From Typha latifolia (lineage: Eukaryota > Streptophyta > Magnoliopsida > Poales > Typhaceae): a DNA stretch of 64,000 nucleotides. Both the position numbers and the translations under genes were made by a program. The notes beneath the pieces are model-generated. The model made no database searches. It had not been told where the DNA came from and saw nothing but the letters and a program-made list of their open reading frames with translations. Below, piece after piece: positions 12,204 to 22,513 of the stretch. Where the stretch lies: contig CM034108.1 of the NCBI GenBank assembly GCA_019914945.1, positions 1,746,001-1,810,000 on the forward strand, read 5' to 3'. Position 1 is the stretch's first letter. Each line of letters begins with the position of its first letter.

Positions 12204-12698
12204 TTACGTTACAATCACTAGCCGGCCGATTTCGCCATCAACCTCTCCTCCACTCTCCCCCTCCTCCTCCTCGGCCCCCATCGCCTTCGGAATGACCACA
12301 ACGAGCTCCCCCTCGACGTAAGCAGCAGTGGCGAGAGCCGGCCGGGTGCACGGAGGCAGCCGAAACCTCCACCTATTGAGCTCGAGCGCCCCGTCATCGA
12401 TCTCATCGTCTTCGGTGGCGTCTGTGCCGTCCCTAATCACGACCTTCATCACGCCGGGGTGTATCGCGATGGCCTTGGCCCGGACATCGCCCCAGAGGTC
12501 ATTCGTGGCCGCGACGAACCGGAAGCCGTCGGAGTCCTCCTCGACGGTGACGTCGGCGTCGGCGCCGAAGGGGAGCTCGAGCACCTTGCTAAAGATGTGT
12601 GGAAGGCGCCGGAGCTTCTTCTGCCGGCCGCCGGTGCCGACACCTGCGGCGTAGCGGATGGCGCCGTTGCGCTTCTTCGGCGCCGGGTGCACCCTCAT
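12204..12698 (-). CDS. HSP20-like (alpha-crystallin domain) protein
   Basis: One uninterrupted GC-rich frame of 164 residues from ATG at 12698 to TAG. The start gives MRVHPAPKKRN, a basic N-terminus typical of a small plant family of atypical HSP20-like proteins. The body has LRRLPHIFSKVLELPF, then DADVTVEEDSDGFRFVA, WRFRLPPCTRPALATAAYVEGELVVVIPK, matching the beta-sandwich strands of an alpha-crystallin domain at about residues 38-145. An acidic EEEEGE stretch precedes the C-terminus. Classical HSP20s are stress chaperones, but members of this branch are not known to be heat induced. The frame stays open upstream to 12791 without an earlier ATG, so 12698 is the best start. The leader carries telomere-like AAACCCTAACCCTAG boxes. 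Family confidence is moderate to good, and the function is unproven. Confidence 0.72.
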   Translation of the reverse strand: MRVHPAPKKRNGAIRYAAGVGTGGRQKKLRRLPHIFSKVLELPFGADADVTVEEDSDGFRFVAATNDLWGDVRAKAIAIHPGVMKVVIRDGTDATEDDEIDDGALELNRWRFRLPPCTRPALATAAYVEGELVVVIPKAMGAEEEEGESGGEVDGEIGRLVIVT

Positions 12699-14400
12699 GG
12701 TTGGCTTCCTTCTCGCCTCGAGAACTACCGAAACCCTAACCCTAGAAACCCAAATCGATGGGGAATCCAACCCTAGCTCAAGAGAAGCCAAAGAAAAAAA
12801 GCAATAAAAAGCTATCCTTTTTGACGCAAAAATAGCTCGATTTGAGCGGGAGGAAACAAATTCGATCCCCCAAAATCGTCTAACAGCGGAATCGACGAGG
12901 ATTCCAAACCCTTAACCCTAGTTCCCCAAATCCAACTCGAGAGGAGATAAATGGGAATGGAATTGGATAGTTTGATCAGAGGAAATACTGGTCGAAGAGA
13001 GGGCTACTTGGGAATAAAACTAAGATGAGAAGATGCGGAATTCGTTAAAGCGGATAACATCGAGAGGCGCAAATAGTTATACAGAAAAGGTGTGACGTAT
13101 TATTGTATATAAATTGGTCTTAAATTAACTCTAATTGGACTGAAATTATCATAAACGCCATGAGATATTATTAGACGGTTCGTGCGGTTTGCTGACCGTG
13201 ATACTGCCCTGGAATCCGATGACTGCTTTAGGGCAAATTTAGAGCCTCAGATTTTAATCAGACGGGCAGGTTCTGCTCACGCCGATATTGCCTGTTTCAC
13301 GTGGCCAGAGCATGCTGCCACGATGCTTGGTTATAAAATTTTTTACTTCAGATCAGGGACTGCTTATAGTTAAAGTGAAGTCCATTAAATTTAAAAAAAA
13401 AAAAAAACTTAACTAATTACCACCAAAATTACTAAAATACCCTGTTTGTTAGACAAAGTGACCGATTAAAATATATTAAAAAATTAACGGCATCACTTTA
13501 GTCATAAATATATGGATTAATTTGAAATTATTTTTAAAGTACAATGAGTAAAATAATATTAGGCATAAGTACGTGATGTGTTAGTTTTTCCTTTTCAGTT
13601 CTTTATTGCTCTTATGGTTTGAAAATGAAACAATTCAACGGTATAATTGAATTGGATGCACACAATTAATATGTTAGCAGCGTAACATGGCGTTTCTAAG
13701 TAGGAACATTCACTTTAAGCCCCCATTGGCTGAAGTGGGCTGAGAAATAAAGGCCCTTTTTTCTGCTCCGAATTGATCATAATATTTTTGTCAGGCTAAA
13801 CTAATGCCTGAAAATGACTCTAAGGGCCAAGTGAAGAGACTTACATCCAAAGTATCAAGATTTCCATCTTTATGAGATTCTGAAGATTTGTTGCCTGCCC
13901 ATTTAGTTTCTCTTGTGTCTCTATTGTTTAGCTCTCGAAAGATCTTTAGTTTGGATTTGTTGTCTGTCTCATAACCCTTTAGAATCTGATTCAGGTTGCT
14001 TTTGACTTTCACATTCCAAGCTTTATGAAAAGAACAAGGAATGGTTGTTAGCAAGAGAAGACAAGTGTCAGGAGCTGTTGAAGAAGACCTCAAGAAAGGT
14101 ATTTTTCTGGAAGTTTGAGAACTAAAAATTGGAGAAATTATGCATATAAAGTAAAGTCATTGGCATCTTCAGTAAGCCTTCCTTGAATAGTTCTTCAAAT
14201 CTCTGCATTGAGTTGAGAAAACCAAATAGAAACATCGAATGCAGTCATCTCTCAGCACCAAAGAAGCCTGGAAGACTTCAGACAGCTCTGTTCTGATAAA
14301 ATCCTCTGTACATTACAACAAAACATAGAACAAGAAGATAGGAAAAGCACTGAAATCTTAGGGAAAAACAAACTGAGCATCCACGGGAATCTAACCAAAC
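12699..14400. other. Intergenic region between the HSP20-like and DUF1677 genes
   Basis: The left 300 bases are the HSP20-like promoter and leader. The rest is AT-rich with no convincing gene. Open frames near 13.2 kb (+) and 13.8-14.1 kb (-) show no family resemblance. The segment from about 14.1 to 14.4 kb is probably the 3' UTR of the DUF1677 gene. Confidence 0.45.
12729..12746. promoter_or_regulatory. Telo-box cluster in the HSP20-like leader
   Basis: AAACCCTAACCCTAG lies 31-48 bases upstream of the start codon, with a further CCCTTAACCCTAG near 12910. Telo-boxes near plant transcription starts are bound by Myb-like telobox factors and are frequent in growth-related genes. Confidence 0.5.
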
Positions 14401-14709
14401 TCAAGACACTGATGCTGGTTTTGACAAGTCTCCAGATCTCCTCCTCAGCATTTGCCTCATCCCATCTGCAACGCAAACTGCAGGGTTCGATTTAATCCTC
14501 CTGCAGAAAGACATGTGAGCTTTCATGGCATCTTCCAATCCATAGCTCTTCTTCTTCTTCCCCTTGCTCATGAGTTCATCTCTCACTGCCTCAGAGCACA
14601 GCCCACAAAGCCATATCCCTCCAAAGTTAGACTTCACACTGGTTATGTACTCTTGGGTGCAGTCTTCTCTTAGGCCACAGCACTCACACCTCACTGAGTC
14701 GATCTCCAT
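14401..14709 (-). CDS. DUF1677 family protein
   Basis: A single exon encodes 102 residues from ATG at 14709. The diagnostic cysteine pattern is present: VRCECCGLREDCTQEYI near the N-terminus and GIWLCGLCSEAVRDE about 20 residues later, which may bind a metal. A lysine-rich KGKKKK segment and a helix with MKAHMSFCRRIKSNP follow, then a basic MRRR-like patch and a short Ser/Lys tail. DUF1677 proteins are plant-specific and of unknown biochemical role, though some are stress-responsive. An in-frame ATG at 14811 would add 34 residues. I prefer the inner start because the family usually begins a few residues before the first cysteine pair. No partner genes are implied. Confidence 0.8.
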   Translation of the reverse strand: MEIDSVRCECCGLREDCTQEYITSVKSNFGGIWLCGLCSEAVRDELMSKGKKKKSYGLEDAMKAHMSFCRRIKSNPAVCVADGMRQMLRRRSGDLSKPASVS

Positions 14710-16106
14710 GGCTTGATGGATGATGAAGATACTGAGGGAGGGAAGGCCTTTTGTAGGGGAGTTGTTATGGTTGAGGCAATAGGAAGGTATTAGTTGAGAG
14801 AAGGTTGTCATAATTAATTAGGACTCCATGTTCTAAAGTGTCATATGAGACAATGTTAGTTGGGTTGTGGGAATTGGGTCCTATCTATCAAAATCTAAAT
14901 TGATTTGTTGTCACAGTACTGTCATCCTCCTAGTTAGTGTGAAATGTTCAGACATGATCTTTTCCATGGCATATGGGCTTAATTGGATAATGACCCTTGG
15001 GATTTGCCTTGGCACATTGAAATTTGATTGAGTGGCTAATCACATTATATGGCTTAATTGCTTGAGTTTAGTGGCTCTGACATTTATCTTCGTGTGTAAA
15101 TTCCACACAAAAAGTATATAACCAAAATCCAGATTTGGAGGAGCATACATATAAATAAAGAACTTTATATATGTAAAAATGTGCCACTAAAATCTGGTTC
15201 GTAGACTTCTTTGGATGATGAACAGATACTAATTAACAGTATGACTGCAAGGGAGACAACCTAATTATTGGTGTTTGTTGACTAAATGAGACAACCTAAT
15301 TATTAGCGTTTGGTTTGTTGACTTCTTTTGAACCCTGCTTTCTTCTTTAATGAATAGATATATCATCCACGGGGAAGTAATGATTGCTGCTAGATTTGGC
15401 TCCCTAACATGATCTTAACTCTTTACACTGGAGCTTGCTCAATAAGCACATCATCAAGAAGTAAAAAAAATCTTTTTTTCTGGAGCAAGGGTGAAATTAA
15501 ACACAGTAATGAGGAAAATGTACAGGCTGAAATTATAAAAAAGAAGAAGAACAACAACAACAAGAAAAGAACCAATTATACTACTTGAATAATTCACCTT
15601 TCATACCTTTCGTCTAGTTCATAGAATCTAGTTATTTCATATCTTTCATATGGTTCATGGAATCTAGCCACTTAAGGCATGTGAAAGCCTACTCTAATAA
15701 AAGAAGCAAGCATGAGTCATGTTGTGCATGGAGCTTTTAAATTATATATTGACACAATTAAAAATATGAGGCATGAAGACTACATTTCATGTGAATTGTA
15801 TACCTGCCAGAAATTTAATGTGACGAACATTACATGTTATATTTATGTGGCTACCGAGACTGTGCAAACAAAACCATGTGCTTGAGAGATAGAGGTTTGA
15901 GACATGTAGGTGTAAATAATGAACACCTGGTCCAGGAGAAGCAACATTGTAGTAGAAATAAGAACACAGCATTAAATTCTATGCATAAGTATTTATGATG
16001 ATGACAGGATTACTTAACACATAGGCCATCATGGAAGCTTTTCTCCTTCAATAAGTTACTCACCATTTAGATGTAGCATCTAACAATTTTGGAGGAGTTT
16101 TTTGCT
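14710..16106. other. Intergenic, no gene recognised
   Basis: AT-rich DNA with short imperfect local duplications, for example repeated TTCATA-GAATCTAG-type stretches at 15.6-15.7 kb and a repeat around 15.26-15.31 kb. No coding or RNA gene is supported. Confidence 0.45.
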
Positions 16107-17690
16107 TCACAAACTTGTATCTTGGCACAAAATAGTCCTTAACATTGATGTGGCATCCACTGAGAATTCTGTGTCGAAAATGATACTGCTTTTCCTACCA
16201 CTGTCATTTTTAAGGAGCCATATCTCTCCACCTGAAGAAAAACAACAACAATGCCAGATAAAAATTTTGTGATGCTTCACAAAACCACTGTAAAGTTGCC
16301 AAAGCTTGAATTAGTTTTGTACATGAAGGTGTCACAACCATGGTGGTGAGCAACGGAAGGTAACTCCCAATTCTTGCAATCTCATCAGCAGAACATAGTA
16401 GTTCTGTAATTTATCAATGTTCTCTTATTGATGGTCGTATATATATATCTCTCCATAACTATCCCATAGCAGCACACTTCCACAGGATCAAGAAAGGAAT
16501 AAAACTTAGCACATAATAATTATCCAATGATGATAAATCTGCTCATGTTTTCCAAGCAAGCATAAGAGACCATTAATATGTGTAGGAACATAGGAAGGAT
16601 GGTGGGAAGAACTTTACAATTTAAAGAAGTTCATGTGAACAAGAATCTTAGTCGATAGGAAAAGGAAATAACATCTAAAAGAGACAATGGTCTTACATTC
16701 ATTGATGGACAATGGGTGAGCATTAAATTAAAACTTTCTTGCTATCAATTAAGACTCTCTGAAGCAATTGGACAATTAATAAATAGGCTAGAGAAATTTG
16801 CAAGGCTTACCATGCGAAAAGTCACAATCAGTTCTTTGATACCAATGCTACTCTGCTCTTTCTAGTATCTAATGATAAATAAGATCGTCCTTTCCATATT
16901 GAAAAATATACCTTATATATATGGAATGAAGTGAAAAGAAGATGTAAATTAGAATAAAATTTAATACTTTTCAACCAACGATGATTTGAAACAAACTAGA
17001 ACAAGAAGATTGAGAAAGTTATAATGCTGCTAAAATATTGAGATAGCAAAGTATTTCCTGTGAATGCTTGCATCGATGTACAGAGCCTTCAAATGTCTTC
17101 AAGGACCTGAAATAGGGCTTATATTGTCCCACAGGAACAATTCAATGCAGTAAAACATCCTCGCAGACCATCTTTTCCTACAGCCAGACCTGCCTGAAAG
17201 CAGTATCTCCTCAGAAAATTTATCATGACACATTGGTACCTATCTAAGGGCATGCAAATAAAGGTTAACTCATAATAGATAGAAGGTTTCCTTATAAACT
17301 CCTTCTCTGCAACCAATTCTATACGACTTGTTCGTTATTTTCCCAGGATTCGATTCACAATCTAAAGATTAGAAATTGATCAGCAACCACAGCATTTATC
17401 TAGCAAACAAGAACAACAAGTCAATAATCAAGCAAAAATAAGCCCCAAACAAATCTCACCTCATCTAAAAGAAATAGAGGAATGAACTAATCTTATAAGG
17501 AGCAAATCTCAGATCAAAAGTATTCAAGAATTCACCTTTGGTGATCAGAGCACGTCATATCGATCTCGGCGCACTCCGAACCGAAATAAACTTCTCGTAT
17601 CCTCCTCCTCATCGTCGCCGTCGCCCTCAGGCGGCCGCGGTGGAGAAAGAGACCAATGGGAGGAGGAATAGGAGGAAGCGGAGCGAGGCG
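16107..17690 (-). other. Possible unrecognised spliced transcript
   Basis: The stretch 17536-17690 is a GC-rich island, unlike its AT-rich surroundings and similar to first exons of other genes here. On the minus strand it has an ATG at 17612 followed by 25 codons and a good donor at 17535/17534. Downstream on this strand are open segments with plausible acceptors. One is about 16.23-16.43 kb (reading ELLCSADEIARIGSYLPLLT). Another is 16107-16231 (reading GEIWLLKNDSGRKSSIIFD). They do not match any family I know, and a single consistent frame could not be fixed. It could equally be a long non-coding RNA or a decayed gene. Confidence 0.3.
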
Positions 17691-17699
17691 GATAATTTT

Positions 17700-18403
17700 C
17701 GTTTTGGACTTTTCTTATTTCACACCCTACATTTTGTCCTTATTTCAGTTGACGTACTTCGTAACTTCTTGAGAAGTGATTTGCAAAATAGTTCTACTAT
17801 ATAATCACATTAGCAAATGTAGACCACGATGGACACAAAAGGCATACTCCGCATACTTGCAAATGCGATTTCCATTCCAATTTTGCAAATGTTTTATATA
17901 ATGGAATTAATTTGTAAAAATTGATACAACTTAATTAAGCCGTGATACCCATACACATATTTGAAATTGAATAATATCTTGACACATATACGAAGATTCA
18001 ATAACAAACAAAATCAAGAGTGTGACATTATTTAGTGGCACTTATCTTAGATACAACTTACTCAACAACAACAATAATTAATGTACTAATCTGGGCCATG
18101 CATGACCTTGGTGGAGGAATCAACCAGGGAAGTTGGCCAACCCCAAAATAATCCAAGCTTATTCTCACTACCAACTTCAATCAAACACCATAGCTTAAAA
18201 GTTCCCATATGACACCTTCCCCTATTCCAACACTATTCCAGCCGTTATTAGGAATAGTTGGCCACCTATCCAAACTCCCCATCACCCCTTTATAAACCCT
18301 AGCTAGTGATCTTCTTCTCTCCACCAGCACAACCACACATCAAAGCCCAATAGTTCGTATAGATCACCTCGCTCCTATCTATCTACTTCTATTGGACAAC
18401 CAA
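17700..18403. other. Intergenic and promoter of the first LTPG gene
   Basis: AT-rich. The last 150 bases contain the block GAATAGTTGGCCACCTATC and a TATA box TATAAAC at 18291-18297, both also found upstream of the second LTPG copy. Confidence 0.55.
18291..18297 (+). promoter_or_regulatory. TATA box of LTPG copy 1
   Basis: TATAAAC about 110 bases upstream of the ATG. It lies in the same sequence context as the TATA box of copy 2. Confidence 0.6.
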
Positions 18404-19451
18404 ATGGCTCGTGGAGTGATGGCAATTAGTCTAAGCTTGGTTGTAGTAGTTGTGTTAATGGCACAGCAAGCCTCAGCTCAGTCTGGGTGCATGACTGCGA
18501 TAGTGAGCTTATCTCCATGCCTTAATTTTATCACCGGAAACACGTCGACGCCGAGCTCGTCGTGCTGCTCGTCGCTCGCCAGCGTCGTGCAGTCGCAGCC
18601 GCAGTGCCTCTGCGCCGTGCTCGGCGGCGCCACGTCGTCTCTTGGCGTTACCATTAATAACACTAGGGCTTTGGAGCTCCCTGCTGCTTGCAAAGTCCAG
18701 ACACCACCTGTGAGCAAATGCAATGGTAGGTTGTTTCAGTTTTGTTACCTACTTATATATATATATAGTTTTTATAATTGCCATCGAAAAATAACTAAAT
18801 ATTTAACAAGTTTCGAATGTAAAATTTTTATTAATAATTTTTTAATCTAGATTCGATTTTAATTACAGTTAGTTAGATTTAACTAATGAAATGTCATTCT
18901 CAAATGATCACAATAATTTCAAAGGCAATTACGATATTTTTCTTGTAGCTCTTGGTGGAGCACCAGCTGCATCTCCGACTGCCACACCTACGCCGGCGAC
19001 GCCATCGACGCCATCGACGCCAGAGACTCCGTCGACTTCGTCGACGCCTTCGGTACCAAGCGTTCCTTCAGGTGCGTAGTGATAATAACATTTGGGGAAC
19101 TCGTATTTAATAAATAGACATTTAGATCCTCATGTTTTATATTTGTATATATTATATATTTGTTACTTTATTGAGAATAAAATTGCTGTCATGACTGAAA
19201 TATAAATAGTAAAATCATCTAGAAGAAGTTTAATTTTCTTCCCTAAATGGGATTAAATGTCTATTATTAATTCTGTAAGCAAAGATTAAGTAATAATTTC
19301 TCATCACATATAATTAAACTACGATACAGGAAGTAGTTCATCGAAGACCACCCCATCAACTACAACTCAATCATCAGATGGAAACTCAAACAAATTGGCA
19401 ATGATTCCCATCGTCTTCTTCGGATCACTCGCATCGCTCGCCATCTTCTAA
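18404..19451 (+). CDS. GPI-anchored non-specific lipid-transfer protein (copy 1)
   Basis: Three exons, 18404-18725, 18949-19071 and 19330-19451, encode 188 residues. Residues 1-26 are a signal peptide ending ASAQ. The mature part has the eight-cysteine pattern of lipid-transfer proteins: C, C, CC, CxC, C, C, with SSSCCSSL and QCLCAVL. Exon 2 encodes a Pro/Thr/Ser linker (APAASPTATPTPATPSTPS) that is probably O-glycosylated. Exon 3 ends with a hydrophobic tail (LAMIPIVFFGSLASLAIF) that fits a GPI-attachment signal. LTPG proteins sit on the outer plasma membrane and help carry wax and cutin lipids to the surface. The start is the first ATG, aligned with that of copy 2. Exon 1 is nearly identical to copy 2. 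Confidence 0.92.
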
Positions 19452-21214
19452 GTAAATCTTGCAGCAAATTAAGAATGGGTTGGAGTTCACTCGATCTTCA
19501 TGGGGATTTGTTTATTACGTGTGTTATTATATATGTATTCTTTTTCTCTGTTGCTTTGTATTAATTAATGCTGGTTGGAAATCTTTGTATATTGGATGAT
19601 ATGAATATAAGTTCATTTGTCTGTTTCGTATATATGATGGCCGGGTGAAAGAAGTGTGCAATGGAAAGGAGCATATTAATAATAATTATTGTAATATGTT
19701 CTAACATATTAATTATGATATTTAGACTGATATAACCAAATATTAACCCAATATAACATTAGACTGATATAACCAAGAAGAAATTGATTCATAAATAAAT
19801 TTGTCACAGAACAACTGGAGACAAAATGATACAATTATTTTTCTTCGTTTAGTTTGACTTCACATTGTTCAAAAGAGACGTGTCAACAATGAGGGAAAAT
19901 GGCTGCTTATTTTCTATTTTTCAACTCGATAGAGTGACAGACAATTGTCAATTGATGTTATTAAATAGGCTGACCTCGGTTTAATTGGTATTTTTTTATT
20001 CTTTCTTAAAAAAAAACTGACATACAAAACTATAGGCAGGCTGGCTACCCTAGGATTGATATTTGATAAAAAAAAATTTACTCTAGTACTGTATGCATAT
20101 AATTTAGACCCTTTATAATCTATTTATTATGAGGGTTTGTTTACCTTATTGTCGGTATTTTCTATTTCATAAATAGGAGCATTTTGATAATTTAATATTA
20201 ATCTAAATATTTTACGCAGGTTTGAGTTTAATATGTGAGATCGAGTCATAAATAAAATTGATATGTCTTAACTTGATTACAAAGTGGGCATGTTTATGCT
20301 TATTACACTAACACATTTACCTGATTTATGATACAATAAATTAATTATCATCTAAATAACTCACTTATCACTCAAATATTTTATTTACAATATAAATAAA
20401 TTTATTTAAAACATGAATACTTTTTATAAACACAAACAACTTGTATAATTTAATAACTCATTTATAATATACTAGTTTAAATTTGACCCAATATCCTAAG
20501 ACGAGTTGATTGCCACCTCTATTCACAATATCCAAACAAGGCCTAACAAGATTGGGAAAACAAAAAATCTAAGTTCAAATTCAACTCAGACCGCTGGATG
20601 ATCATGCATCAATCGCCTAGGATAATATAATATCCATTTGGCTAAATTTGAAAATGGAAAGTTATTTTCTGCCATAGTGATAGTAGAATATTTTCTACTT
20701 AATACTTGGGGGGCTATAAAGAGTATAAACAACTCATTAGCCCAACCTGGTTCATAATACTCCACTGATCACCACACATATGGATTATGTTTCCTACTTG
20801 GGGTCAAGAATAATTCCCAACTAATTAGTCCTACCTAGTTAACAAAAGGATCTACCATCTGGTTCATGCATGAATCCCTTCATATTAATTTGGTGGAAGA
20901 ATCAAGCAGGAAAGTTGGCCAACCACAAAAATCTAATCTTATTAATTTCTACCACCAAACTCCAATCATTTCCCCATAACTAACACTACCAACATCAACA
21001 AACCAAGCTCAGTTCCATGTTCACACATGGAATCTTACTCATTTTCTACTTCACTTGAGCAGCTAATTAGGAATAGTTGGCCACCTATCAAAACCCTAGC
21101 ACTCCTTTATAAACCCGAGCTAGCTAGTCTTCTTCTCCACCACCACAAGCAAAACAAAGCCCAATTCATATCATTTAATTAGATTCTGTCTATCTTCTTC
21201 TAATAGACAACCAA
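19452..21214. other. Spacer between tandem LTPG genes
   Basis: About 1.8 kb of AT-rich DNA. The left part is the 3' UTR of copy 1. The right 300 bases repeat promoter blocks of copy 1, including GAATAGTTGGCCACCTATC and a TATA box. No other gene is recognised. Confidence 0.55.
21108..21113 (+). promoter_or_regulatory. TATA box of LTPG copy 2
   Basis: TATAAA about 105 bases upstream of the ATG, following a block shared with copy 1. Confidence 0.6.
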
Positions 21215-22168
21215 ATGGCTCGTGGAGTGATGGCAATTAGTCTAAGCTTGGTTATAGTAGTTATGGTAGTGGCACAGCAAGCCTCAGCTCAATCTGGGTG
21301 CATGACTGCGATAGTGAGCTTATCTCCATGCCTTAATTTTATCACCGGAAACACGTCGACGCCGAGCTCATCGTGCTGCTCGTCGCTCGCCAGCGTCGTG
21401 CAGTCGCAGCCGCAGTGCCTCTGCGCCGTGCTCGGCGGCGCCACGTCGTCTCTTGGCGTTACCATTAATAACACTAGGGCTTTGGAGCTCCCTGCTGCTT
21501 GCAAGGTCCAGACACCACCTGTGAGCAAATGCAATGGTACGTAGGATATACATATCTTTATAGCTGATTAAGATACACACACGAGTTACGTATGTAGAGA
21601 TCCATGCAATAATTAAGTAAACTTTTATGATAAATTAATTAATCTCGTGGAATTTTGTAGCTGTTGGTGGAGCACCAGCTGCCTCTCCGACGGCCACCCC
21701 TACGCCGGTGACACCATCCACGCCGGCAACACCATCCACACCAGAGACGCGATCAACACCGTCGGTTCCAAGCGTCTCCTCAGGTAATGATTAAAGTTTA
21801 CACCCTATATTTTGAAGGCTTAATTAGTTCTATAATTAAGTTAACCTTGATGTTTCTTTAGTAAAATGTAAAGACTTTATTTGTAATATAGTCAAATATA
21901 GGATTGTTATTTATAATTTTTCTAAGAATAAAATAACACATTTGGTTGTGAATCGTAAATTTGCAACATATACGGTGTGAAATGTAATTTTCCCATACCA
22001 AAATGGGATTAATGCACTGCTAATAGGATCCGTCTTTGTTTTAATACAGGAACTACATCCAAGACCACCCCATCTACTACCACTCTATCTTCCGGTGGAT
22101 CTTCCAACAAAATGGCAGCGATATCAATCGTCTTCCTCGCAGCATTCACATCGATCGCCATCTTCTAA
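21215..22168 (+). CDS. GPI-anchored non-specific lipid-transfer protein (copy 2)
   Basis: Three exons, 21215-21536, 21661-21783 and 22050-22168, encode 187 residues with the same plan as copy 1: signal peptide, eight-cysteine lipid-transfer domain, Pro/Thr linker and hydrophobic GPI-type tail (MAAISIVFLAAFTSIAIF). Exon 1 has the same length as in copy 1 (322 bases) and only about seven base differences. The linker in exon 2 differs at about a fifth of positions, and the introns cannot be aligned by eye. Both genes look intact and lie in the same direction, about 2.8 kb apart start to start. The likely role is cuticular lipid export or seed and pollen coat lipid handling. Expression of the two may differ, since most of the promoter has diverged outside the short shared blocks. 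Confidence 0.92.
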
Positions 22169-22513
22169 GTCTCGCAACAAAATTTGCATTGCAGTTTTAA
22201 CTCATCCTGGAGCATTTGTTTACGTGTGCCATTCTGCATTCTTTTCCCTTGTATCATGCTTCCTCTGTATTCATCTTCTTTGGAATCTTTGTACCTGTTT
22301 GTTCGACGAGATGAATAAAATTCTATTGCTTTAATATGATGAAACATCACTGCAATATAACAGATTACAATAACATCCATCAACCAAGTCATCAACACTG
22401 ATCATCACATGCACAGCAAGAGAAACGTTGAACTGCATCATAATTTCATAGCATGACTAGCAGTACAACACACTAATCTATTAATGTTTCAAAAGTTCAA
22501 AGAAGATGCCTGA
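22169..22513. other. Convergent 3' flanks of LTPG copy 2 and the ALP1-like gene
   Basis: Short AT-rich spacer expected to hold both 3' UTRs. AATAAA-like signals occur near 22.31 kb. Nothing else is seen. Confidence 0.5.

Noticed and set aside
12328..12776. Plus-strand frames over the HSP20-like gene
   Set aside because: Shadows of a GC-rich exon. Only the minus frame resembles a protein family.
13182..13373. 63-residue plus-strand frame
   Set aside because: No family resemblance, promoter or splice context. Probably chance or old repeat DNA.
17538..17804. 88-residue plus-strand frame
   Set aside because: Arg-rich shadow of the GC island. The splice signals there fit the minus strand better.
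18478..18723. 81-residue minus-strand frame present in both LTPG copies
   Set aside because: Its conservation simply follows from the near-identical exon 1 on the other strand.
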